Assembly (NCBI GenBank): GCA_903896925.1
Contig: CAITZM010000021.1
Span: 1-64,000 of the forward strand
Length of the DNA stretch: 64,000 bases
Origin: an uncultured Lentisphaerota bacterium
GTDB taxonomy: Bacteria > Verrucomicrobiota > Kiritimatiellia > CAIQIC01
Direction: 5' to 3'
The notes beneath the pieces are model-generated. The model worked only from the letters and a program-made list of their open reading frames with translations, made no database searches and was not told where the DNA came from. Positions 51,102-58,511 of this stretch are shown in pieces (within the stretch, counting starts at the first letter, position 1; each line of letters opens with the position of its first letter). The position numbers and the translations under genes are program-made.

Positions 51102-51517
51102 GTTTTCATTTCTTCACGCTTTAGTGTCTCTTCGCACGTGTTCGGCATCATCTTGCCGGGATCGAAGTAGTCCCTCTGGCAATGGATCCGGCCATTACGA
51201 AAATGCAGGATACTCGCAAACGGAACAGTGAACTTCGTTGCCGTCTTGCCGTTGGCTTCGCCTTCTACAACAACAGTCCCTTTAGCGCACTCCCACAGAT
51301 GAAGAATCGTAACCTTGTATTCCAGCATAGGGCCGAGGAAGTCTGCATATCCATCAAGGATGGCCGTTGCCCCAGACAATTCAACATCGCCGAACTGCAG
51401 CTTAGCATCCTCACAGATACAAGACTTGATGGCCACCAAGTCTCTTCGTGAGATGGCGCCGTAGTATCTCGCAACTGTTTCAGCGGGAGGGCTGTTTGGT
51501 TTATCGTTTTTGCTCAT
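51098..51517 (-). CDS. NTF2-like (SnoaL-type) protein
   Basis: A 139-aa cytosolic protein with the cone-shaped NTF2-like fold pattern. The first helix is ETVARYYGAISRRDLVAIKSCICEDAKLQFGD. GATAILDGYADFLGPMLEYKVTILHLWE follows, and the strand pair is FASILHFRNGRIHCQRDYFDPGKM. Members act as small-molecule isomerases, hydrolases or non-catalytic binding domains. Its stop overlaps the start of the large heparinase-like gene (ATGA), so the two are co-translated. No dedicated catalytic set can be assigned. The GC content is visibly lower than that of its neighbours. Confidence 0.85.
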   Translation of the reverse strand: MSKNDKPNSPPAETVARYYGAISRRDLVAIKSCICEDAKLQFGDVELSGATAILDGYADFLGPMLEYKVTILHLWECAKGTVVVEGEANGKTATKFTVPFASILHFRNGRIHCQRDYFDPGKMMPNTCEETLKREEMKT

Positions 51518-51610
51518 GGTTGGTTGATCTTCAGGCGGAAGATCGCCTTGGGTTGGGCTGATGTCGAACGAGGGCCCGCGCGCTCACAAGGTTATGGGTG
51601 GTGGTTGGGT

Positions 51611-52819
51611 TCACGGTTTGTTGTCCGGCCCGTGTGGTTTTGCGGGCAGCCGTTCCAGCACCTGCGGCGCCTGCAGCTTGATGCGGTAACCGGGCTGGCC
51701 GGCCACGGCAAGCTGTGTGCCGCCGTTGGCGAGGATGACGCGCTCGGCGACGCGCAGCAGGGTCTCGGCCTGCTCGCTCTCCTTGCACTCGGCTGGCAAC
51801 TGCGGGCGCGTCTTGTTCACATAGCGGTCGGGCATCTTGAACTGCGGCAGCGCGGCGATGCGCCGGAAGCCAAGGCGCACGCCCACGACCGCGCCGGCGG
51901 TGGCGGCGTTGCAGTCGGCGTCGTGCCCCAGCGCCATGGCCAGTTGCAGGGTGCGATAGAAATCATCGCCCCCGTAGAGGAGCGCCAGGCAGACGAGGGC
52001 GCCGTTGACCGGCGTGGAGTTGCTGTTCCACTTGCGCTGGATGCGCCACTTGTCGTCCATGACGCGACGGGCGGCTTTCCAGTCGCCGGGCTGCGCGTGG
52101 AAAGCCCGGCACGCATCCGCCACGACCTCGGCCATGCAGCTCTGCGGATCCACGGCGCCGAGGGCTTGCTGCATGGCCGCCTCGATGGCGCCCTCGTGGA
52201 ACGCGCGCAGGCTGATGAGGGCCGTCCAATACTGCGCCGCCTGCAACGGTTCCTCCGACACGGCGATGCGCGCATAGTGCAGTCCGATGTCGGCGGCCGT
52301 CTGCGGCATGCCGGGCGCGATCAGGCCATAGGCCTCGACGCAGAACTGGCCCGAGAGGTTGTACCAGGCGTGCGGATTGCGGGCCACGCTGCCGGTCTCG
52401 GGCGGCACCACGCCCTGGTCCATCAGTTCGCGCGCCTTCTTGTTCGCGACCCAGATGCCGGAATTCATGTTCGCCTTCCAGATTTCCACGAGGCGCTGAT
52501 ACGGCAGCTTGACCGCGTTCTCCTTGTCCATGAAATAGAGGTGCGTCCACTCGAAGTCGTTGTCGTCATCGGACCGCGCGCCCTTCTCCAGGAACGTAAA
52601 CTCCGGCAGCGTGGCGCGAGGCTGGTCCTTGTATTTCCACTCGTGCGGCAGGCCCTCGATGCCGCCGATCAGCATGCCGGCCCAGCCGCCGTGCACGCGG
52701 TCGAGCAACTCCGCGCGGGAACGCTCCACGAAAGCCGGGGCCTTTTCCTCCGCCATCGCGGCCAGCACGACAAGCCCCAGCGCGCCCATGCAGAGCCAAC
52801 GGATGGTCATTTTTTTCAT
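51611..52819 (-). CDS. Secreted ADP-ribosylglycohydrolase family protein
   Basis: A 402-aa protein with a signal peptide (LCMGALGLVVLAAMAEE). The family fold is shown by HGGWAGMLIGGIEGLPHEWKY near residue 43, the first metal-ligand cluster SDDDNDFEWT (about 83-92), and GHDADCNAATAGAVVG near 310, equivalent to the GGDTDTNA motif that binds the two Mg ions. The classical enzymes remove ADP-ribose from proteins inside the cell. This exported version in a glycan cluster more likely cleaves another N- or O-ribosyl/glycosyl bond. Such exported relatives recur in PVC and Bacteroidota clusters. Substrate unknown. Confidence 0.9.
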   Translation of the reverse strand: MKKMTIRWLCMGALGLVVLAAMAEEKAPAFVERSRAELLDRVHGGWAGMLIGGIEGLPHEWKYKDQPRATLPEFTFLEKGARSDDDNDFEWTHLYFMDKENAVKLPYQRLVEIWKANMNSGIWVANKKARELMDQGVVPPETGSVARNPHAWYNLSGQFCVEAYGLIAPGMPQTAADIGLHYARIAVSEEPLQAAQYWTALISLRAFHEGAIEAAMQQALGAVDPQSCMAEVVADACRAFHAQPGDWKAARRVMDDKWRIQRKWNSNSTPVNGALVCLALLYGGDDFYRTLQLAMALGHDADCNAATAGAVVGVRLGFRRIAALPQFKMPDRYVNKTRPQLPAECKESEQAETLLRVAERVILANGGTQLAVAGQPGYRIKLQAPQVLERLPAKPHGPDNKP

Positions 52820-52857
52820 GTGCGTCTTTCCTCATTCATCTGCTGCCGGTGTGTTGT

Positions 52858-52902
52858 CCAAGCATTGGATAAAGTCACAAGCTCCTTTTCCACTGCTTGG
52901 AA
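52858..52902. repeat. Palindrome pair in an intergenic gap
   Basis: TCCAAGCATTGGATAA (52858) and TTTTCCACTGCTTGGAA (52886-52902), starts about 29 bp apart, between the ADP-ribosylglycohydrolase and adaptor genes. Both are imperfect members of the dispersed family. Confidence 0.7.
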
Positions 52903-52913
52903 GTTCTGCCGCA

Positions 52914-54194
52914 TCAGGGCCCTTTGCCGGGGCCAGCTTTCAAGATGAGCCTGTCGCGGCTGCCAAAGGCTTCGTAACCCGAAGTAATGATTTCCTCGCC
53001 TGGTGCCAGGCCTTCGAGCACCTCGTAGCAGCTGGGATTCTGCCGGCCGATTTTGAGGCTGCGCTTGGCGGCGGTCTTCGTCTTGGCGTCCACGACGTAG
53101 ATCCACTGCCCGCCCGTCGCGGCGTAGAACGCGCCGCGCGGGATCAGCAGCGCCCGCTGCGGCTCGCCAAGCTCCAGGCGGATGCGCGAGGTCTGCCCGA
53201 TGCGGATGCCCGGCGGGACGGCGCCGCTGAAGATGAGGTGCACGGAGAATTTTCCGTCCTTCACCTCGGGATAGACCTTGCTCACGGTCGCGGGGAAATC
53301 CTTCTCGGCGAATTCGCACGCGGCCTTCAGCCGCGGCCGGACGCGCGTGATGAAGTGCTCGTCCACGTCGGCCTTCACCTTGTAGGAGTCGAGGATGTTG
53401 ATCGTGCCGATGCGGGCGGCGTAGGCGAGCACCTGCCCGAGTTCCGGTTCGAGCGTCGCCAGTTCGCCAGCCACCGGCGACCGGATGGTGAGCGTGTTCA
53501 GCCGCGCGCGGCTCACCGCGAGATTCTTCTGCATGGACTCCACCATCTCCTCCGCCGCGGCGATGCTGGCGGCGAACGTAATCTTGTCAGCCGCGCTTTT
53601 CTTCGTCAGCAGCTCCATCAGCTTCTGCTTGCGGGCGCAGTTTTCCTGGCCGAGCTCATAGGCCTCGCGCGTGATGACGCCCTTCTTGATCAGCTGCTCG
53701 TTGTTGTTCAGGTCGCGCTCCAGCTTGATGAGGTCATAGTGGTACTGCACCAGCTCGGCCTCGTTGTTGTGGAGCTGGTTCTCCAGCGTCACGCGCAAGG
53801 TCTTGAGGTCGTTGACCGCGCGGGCGACCTCGGTCTCGTAGTTGGAAATCTCGAGCTGCAGCTTGTCGTTGCTCAACCGCAGGATCGCGTCGCCTTTTTT
53901 GACCGCGGCGCCCTCGCGGATGAAGATCTCCTCGACGCGCCCGCCCTCGGTGGCGTCGAGGAAAACGGTCTGGATCGGCTCGACGGCGCCGATGAAGGCG
54001 ATCTCGTCCTGGAAAACATCCTGCCGGACTTTCGCGAGCGTGATTTTATCCAGCCCGATCTTGACCTGCGCGTCGCCATCGAGCCGCCAGCAGTAAAACA
54101 AGATCCCGAGCGCGGCCGCGCCGGTGAGGGCATAGCGGAGCAGCCGCTTCCGCCGCGCGCGGCGCGGATCAACGGGCTTGTCCATCTGTGTCAT
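52914..54194 (-). CDS. HlyD/RND-type periplasmic adaptor protein
   Basis: A 426-aa protein with one N-terminal membrane helix (YALTGAAALGILFYCW, about 20-36). A barrel-sandwich half-motif follows (AFIGAVEPIQTVFLDATEGGRVEEIFIREGAAVKKGD). A long coiled-coil hairpin spans about 110-230. The second half-motif is RLNTLTIRSPVAGELATLEPELGQVL, and beta-barrel and membrane-proximal domains complete it. This is the membrane-fusion adaptor of a MacAB-like exporter. It starts at ATG 54194 behind GGGAG, 16 bp after the permease gene. No outer-membrane channel gene is nearby. Confidence 0.94.
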   Translation of the reverse strand: MTQMDKPVDPRRARRKRLLRYALTGAAALGILFYCWRLDGDAQVKIGLDKITLAKVRQDVFQDEIAFIGAVEPIQTVFLDATEGGRVEEIFIREGAAVKKGDAILRLSNDKLQLEISNYETEVARAVNDLKTLRVTLENQLHNNEAELVQYHYDLIKLERDLNNNEQLIKKGVITREAYELGQENCARKQKLMELLTKKSAADKITFAASIAAAEEMVESMQKNLAVSRARLNTLTIRSPVAGELATLEPELGQVLAYAARIGTINILDSYKVKADVDEHFITRVRPRLKAACEFAEKDFPATVSKVYPEVKDGKFSVHLIFSGAVPPGIRIGQTSRIRLELGEPQRALLIPRGAFYAATGGQWIYVVDAKTKTAAKRSLKIGRQNPSCYEVLEGLAPGEEIITSGYEAFGSRDRLILKAGPGKGP

Positions 54195-54210
54195 CGTGTT
54201 GCTCCCGTGC

Positions 54211-56694
54211 TCATTCGTAACGCAACGCCTCCACCGGATTGCGCCTGGCGGCGGCGAGCGCCTGCTGGAACACCGTCGCCAGCGCGATCAGCAGCGCCAG
54301 CACGCCGGCGGCGGCAAAGATGTACCACGACAGCGCGATGCGATAGGCATAATTTTGCAGCCAGTGGTTCATGACGATGTAGGCGAGCGGGCAGGCGATG
54401 ACGAACGCCACCGCCACCCACGCGGCGCATTCGCGCGTCAGCATCAGCACGATTTCGGCGGCGGTCGCGCCGTTGACCTTGCGGACGCCGATCTCTTTCG
54501 TGCGCTTTTCGATCGCATGCGTCGCGAGGCCAAAGAGGCCGAGGCACGCGATGAACACCGCGAGCAGCGTGAACATCGCGAAGAGCGCGCCGAACTGCCG
54601 GTCGCCGCGATACTGCCGGTCGAAGGCCTCGTCCAGAAAGCGGTACTCGAAATTGTCGAGCGGATAGATTTCCTTCCAGACGCCGCGGATGGCCTCGACC
54701 GTGGCGCGGACGTCCGGCGACTTGAGCTTGATCGCGTAATGCCCGATGTCATAGAGCCACTTGTAGCCGCAGTAATAGATGACCGGGCGGATGGCTTTGC
54801 GCAGCGCTTCCTGGTGGTAGTCGTGAATCACGCCGACGATTTGAAACCGGTTGGTGCCGATCCAGATGGGAGCATCCACCGCCGCGCGCGCGTCGGCGAA
54901 ACCAAGCTGCCGCACCGCCGACTCGTTCACGATGACGGACGTGGATTCCGCCGCGGTGTTGTCGGAGAAATTCCGGCCGGCGCACAGCTTGAGCTGGAAG
55001 GTCGGGACGAAGTCGTGGTCCACATAGGCGTAGTTGTAGTTGTTCTTCGTGTTCGGAAAATCCGCAGCCTTGCGGATGTCCTGCCGCTGCCAGACGATTT
55101 CCTGGCCGGGCAGCACCGACGCCGTCGTCATCGCCTCGACGCCGGGCAGCGCGCGCACCTTGTCCTTGTAGGTTTGCAGCAGCGTCACGCGCTTGCCGGA
55201 GCCGATGTCCGTCATGGAGGAATAGGTGATCAGCGTACGTTCGATGTTGATACCGAGCGCCTGGCGACGCATGAAGTCGAGCTGCCGGTAGATGGTGATC
55301 ACGCCGATGAGCAGGATGATGGACACCGTGAACTGGCCGATCACCAGCAGCTTTCGCGGATCGAAGGTGTGGGCGGAGAAATGCCGCTTCGGCTTGAAGA
55401 GCTGCATGCTGTCGGCGGACGACTGAATGAAGGCGGGATAGAAGCCCGAGGCGACGATGCCGAACAGCAACACGCCCGCGGCGGAGAGCAGGAACCCCCG
55501 GTCGAGAAGAACGGACGCGAGCGACAGCTTCCGCTCCAGCAGCCCGAAGATGGCCGGATGGAAGGCGACCACCAGCGCGGCGGCCAGTCCCGCGGCCAGC
55601 AGATTGAGCACGCCATATTCGACGAAGTGCTGCGCGATCAGCTCCCGCCGCGAGGCGCCCGCCACCTTGCGGATGGCCACCTCCTTCGCGCGCTCCAGCG
55701 AGCGGGCGAGCGCGAGGTTGACGAAGTTGAGCCACGCGATCAGCAGGATGCCGACACCGAGCAGGCCGAGCGCCAGCACCGAGCGCGCGTCGCCATTGGT
55801 CGCCACCTCGCCGATGCGGTTGGAGTGCAGGTGAATCGCGCGCACCGGTTGCAGGAAGAAATCAATCTGCGTGCCGTCCTGCGTGACCTTCTTCAGGTAG
55901 CTGCCCTTGAGCTGGTTGATCTTCTCCTCGACCTGCCGCGGGTCGGTGTGCGGACGCAGCAGCAGATAGGCAAAGTGTCCCTGGCTGCCGAATTCCCAGC
56001 TCGTCACCGGCTTCATGACGCGGAAAGTTTCCTCGTCCTGCGCCTCGGCGCGGCCGCGCGGCCCGCCTTTCTTGGAGAAATAATAGAAATAGGTTTTGCG
56101 GGAGAGCAGCAGGTCGAACGACAGGTGCGTGCTGCGCGGGAGGTCCTTGAAGACGCCGGTCACCTCGAACTCCCAGCCCTCGTTGACCTTGAACCATTTC
56201 CCGAGCGCCTGCGCGGTGCCGAAGAGTTTGACCGCCGAGGACTCCGAGATGAGCGCGGAGTGCAAACCCAGCAGCGGGTGCCCGGATATTTTGGCCACGA
56301 ACGGAAGCTGGAAGACATCGAGAAACAAGTCCTCGACCCCGAACATGGAGATATCCTGGATGCGATTTTCCGGCGTCGAGACCGCGACAATGTCGCGGAA
56401 GATTTCCGAGCCGGTCACCACCTCCGGCAATTTCTCCTGCAGCGTGCGCCCCATGCCGTAGAAGGCGCGGGCGCTCTGGAAGCTCAACGCGCCGTTCTGA
56501 TAGCGGTCGTGGACGATGCGATAGAGGTGCGGCGAATCGTTCCAGAACGTGTCGTAATGCGTCTCGTCGTGGACATAGATGAAAATGAAAACCGACGCCG
56601 CCAGCGCCAGCGCGAGTCCGAAAATGTTGATGGCGGAAAACGCCTTGTGCTTCCACAGGTTCCGCGCCGTCACCACGAGGTAGTGCTTAAGCAT
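54211..56694 (-). CDS. MacB/FtsX-type ABC transporter permease
   Basis: An 827-aa permease with the architecture helix - large periplasmic MacB_PCD domain - FtsX helices - second periplasmic domain - three C-terminal helices. The first helix is [19 protein letters not shown]. The middle FtsX block is [39 protein letters not shown]. The last block ([24 protein letters not shown]) repeats the AKExGIRKxxGA signature. The duplication gives a single-chain permease as in the large Bacteroidota-type group. ATG 56694 overlaps the ATPase gene by 8 bp. It probably extrudes a peptide, lipid or toxic compound; substrate not inferable. Confidence 0.95.
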   Translation of the reverse strand: MLKHYLVVTARNLWKHKAFSAINIFGLALALAASVFIFIYVHDETHYDTFWNDSPHLYRIVHDRYQNGALSFQSARAFYGMGRTLQEKLPEVVTGSEIFRDIVAVSTPENRIQDISMFGVEDLFLDVFQLPFVAKISGHPLLGLHSALISESSAVKLFGTAQALGKWFKVNEGWEFEVTGVFKDLPRSTHLSFDLLLSRKTYFYYFSKKGGPRGRAEAQDEETFRVMKPVTSWEFGSQGHFAYLLLRPHTDPRQVEEKINQLKGSYLKKVTQDGTQIDFFLQPVRAIHLHSNRIGEVATNGDARSVLALGLLGVGILLIAWLNFVNLALARSLERAKEVAIRKVAGASRRELIAQHFVEYGVLNLLAAGLAAALVVAFHPAIFGLLERKLSLASVLLDRGFLLSAAGVLLFGIVASGFYPAFIQSSADSMQLFKPKRHFSAHTFDPRKLLVIGQFTVSIILLIGVITIYRQLDFMRRQALGINIERTLITYSSMTDIGSGKRVTLLQTYKDKVRALPGVEAMTTASVLPGQEIVWQRQDIRKAADFPNTKNNYNYAYVDHDFVPTFQLKLCAGRNFSDNTAAESTSVIVNESAVRQLGFADARAAVDAPIWIGTNRFQIVGVIHDYHQEALRKAIRPVIYYCGYKWLYDIGHYAIKLKSPDVRATVEAIRGVWKEIYPLDNFEYRFLDEAFDRQYRGDRQFGALFAMFTLLAVFIACLGLFGLATHAIEKRTKEIGVRKVNGATAAEIVLMLTRECAAWVAVAFVIACPLAYIVMNHWLQNYAYRIALSWYIFAAAGVLALLIALATVFQQALAAARRNPVEALRYE

Positions 56695-57376
56695 GGCGTT
56701 CCCCAACGAAGGGCTCTGACTGGATACGGCCGTCGAGCAGCTGGACGATCCGGTGCGCGCGCTGCGCATCCGTCGGCGAGTGCGTGACCATGACGATGGT
56801 CGTGCCCTCGGCGTTGAGCTGGGCGAGCAGATCCATCACCTCGTGCCCGTGCGCCGAGTCCAGATTGCCCGTGGGTTCATCGGCCAGGATCAACTTCGGC
56901 CCCGCCACCACCGCCCGCGCAAGCGCCACGCGCTGCTGCTGGCCGCCCGAAAGCTGCTGCGGAAAATGCGCCCGCCGCGCCGTGATGCCGAGCCGCTCCA
57001 TGACCGCCTCCACGCGCCGCTGGCGCTCCGCCGCCGGCGTCTTCAGGTAGAGCAGCGGCAGCTCGATATTCTCCTGCACGGTCAGCTCGTCAATCAGGTT
57101 GAAGCTCTGGAACACGAAACCGATCTTTCCCTTGCGCAGATGCGTGCGCTCGCTCTCCTTGAGCCGCGCCACCTCGGTGCCGTTGAAGAAATATTTCCCG
57201 CCGGTCGGATTATCCAGCAGCCCGATGATGTTCAGCAGCGTGGATTTCCCGCAGCCCGACGGCCCCATGATGGCGACAAACTCGCCCTGCTGCACCGCGA
57301 AATCCACGCGGTCCAACGCCGTCGTCTCCACCGCGTCGGTGAGGAATACCTTGGTCAGACTTTCCGTTTTAAGCAT
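56687..57376 (-). CDS. ABC transporter ATP-binding protein, MacB/LolD type
   Basis: A 229-aa ATPase of the MacB/LolD group. Walker A is GPSGCGKST (about residues 40-48), the Q-loop is in FQSFNLI, the ABC signature is [14 protein letters not shown], Walker B is [13 protein letters not shown] and the switch His is in [11 protein letters not shown] 57376 follows GGAGAAACGAC. It energises the adjacent single-chain FtsX permease, with which it overlaps by 8 bp, and the adaptor beyond it. The set forms an inner-membrane export module placed inside the glycan cluster. Confidence 0.96.
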   Translation of the reverse strand: MLKTESLTKVFLTDAVETTALDRVDFAVQQGEFVAIMGPSGCGKSTLLNIIGLLDNPTGGKYFFNGTEVARLKESERTHLRKGKIGFVFQSFNLIDELTVQENIELPLLYLKTPAAERQRRVEAVMERLGITARRAHFPQQLSGGQQQRVALARAVVAGPKLILADEPTGNLDSAHGHEVMDLLAQLNAEGTTIVMVTHSPTDAQRAHRIVQLLDGRIQSEPFVGERHA

Positions 57377-57396
57377 GTCGTTTCTCCTGCAACTTG

Positions 57397-58440
57397 TCAG
57401 AACCCCATCTTCGCCTTCCACGCCTTTGCCAGCACCTCGTCCGGCAGCCAGTTCGCCGTGGCGGGGTCGCCTTTGAAATCGGCAAAGGGAGTGATGGCGA
57501 CGGACTTCACCTGGAAGTGTTCGTGCTTCTTTTCGACGTCCCATTGGTGGGCGTAGTCGTAGGTACCAATCCAGCCGGATTCGCGCGGCAGGGGTTTCAG
57601 CCCGGGCGCTTTGTCGAAGGCGAGCGGCGACGGCAGCCGCTTGTTCGTGACGCAGGTGATCCACTGCCAGATAAACTCGTGGTTCTTCACATCGTTGTGC
57701 TTCGAGCCGGGGAAGATGTAGCTGGCGTGGATGGCATCGAGCGCGTTGCAGGCGTGGACCGCGAGGCCGGTGTCGGTGGCTTCATAGGGCGGCCGCTTCT
57801 TGTCGTAGTACTGCTCGAACTCGACCGTCTCAAAGAGGCCCGGCACCTTGAAGAACGCTTCCTTGTGGGCCGACTCCGAAACTTCCTTGAACGTGAGCGT
57901 GCAGTGCAGCGGGAAGAAGCCCAGTGTGCGCTCCGGCACCGAGAGCGCGATGGCCATCGCGCAGCGCCCGCCCCACGACAAGCCGGTGGGCAAAAGGCTG
58001 GCATAGGCCAGTTCAGGATGTCCGCTCTGCTTCGCTATAGACTCCAGCGCAAGCAGCATCTCCCACGTCGCCTCGTCGCGCGTCTTGTCGGTGTCCTCGT
58101 TGAAGATGCGATAGGCCATCAGCGCGAAATCCATCTGCTCCGCGAACTGCCGGTAGCCGAGATCTTCGCTGAAATAGATCGCCTTGTCGGTCGAATAAAT
58201 CGGCACAACGATGACCGCGCGCACCTGCTTCACCTTGGCCGGGATCCACACCCGGAAAACTTCGTTCGTGCTCTTCTTGACCTCCTTCGGCGCCCAGATT
58301 TCGTAGCGGATCAGATGCGTGTATTCCTTCCCCGCCACAGCCGGCTTCGGCGGCGTGGCAGAGTTGGCCGGCTGTGCCAGCGTGGTGCCGGCAGCCAGCG
58401 CAAGCGCGCTGGCGAGGATACGGATGAAGGTCGGTTTCAT
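57397..58440 (-). CDS. Secreted alpha/beta hydrolase-like esterase
   Basis: A 347-aa protein with the signal peptide MKPTFIRILASALALAAGTTLA. The nucleophile elbow G-x-S-x-G appears as TGLSWGGRCAM (near residue 155), preceded by VIVVPIYSTDK and an oxyanion-side GYRQFAEQMDFALMAYRI helix. A late His in GSKHNDVKNHEF may complete the triad. It looks like a feruloyl- or acetyl-ester hydrolase acting on a glycan or other extracellular ester; the substrate is unknown. Its signal peptide DNA is related to that of the next two genes upstream (58512-61295 and 61320-62567). Confidence 0.85.
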   Translation of the reverse strand: MKPTFIRILASALALAAGTTLAQPANSATPPKPAVAGKEYTHLIRYEIWAPKEVKKSTNEVFRVWIPAKVKQVRAVIVVPIYSTDKAIYFSEDLGYRQFAEQMDFALMAYRIFNEDTDKTRDEATWEMLLALESIAKQSGHPELAYASLLPTGLSWGGRCAMAIALSVPERTLGFFPLHCTLTFKEVSESAHKEAFFKVPGLFETVEFEQYYDKKRPPYEATDTGLAVHACNALDAIHASYIFPGSKHNDVKNHEFIWQWITCVTNKRLPSPLAFDKAPGLKPLPRESGWIGTYDYAHQWDVEKKHEHFQVKSVAITPFADFKGDPATANWLPDEVLAKAWKAKMGF

Positions 58441-58478
58441 GTTTTTGTTCCTTTTCTTATCAAGTTTCTATCGTCGCG

Positions 58479-58496
58479 TTTTCCAAGCCTTGGAAA
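58479..58496. repeat. Isolated palindrome in an intergenic gap
   Basis: TTTTCCAAGCCTTGGAAA, a near-perfect single copy of the dispersed palindrome between the esterase and the beta-helix gene. Here it is non-coding. Confidence 0.75.
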
Positions 58497-58511
58497 CGGA
58501 TGAGGCCGGCT

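Noticed and set aside
51531..51788. Short frames between the NTF2-like and ADP-ribosylglycohydrolase genes
   Set aside because: They mostly overlap the end of the ADP-ribosylglycohydrolase gene in another frame, with no motif.
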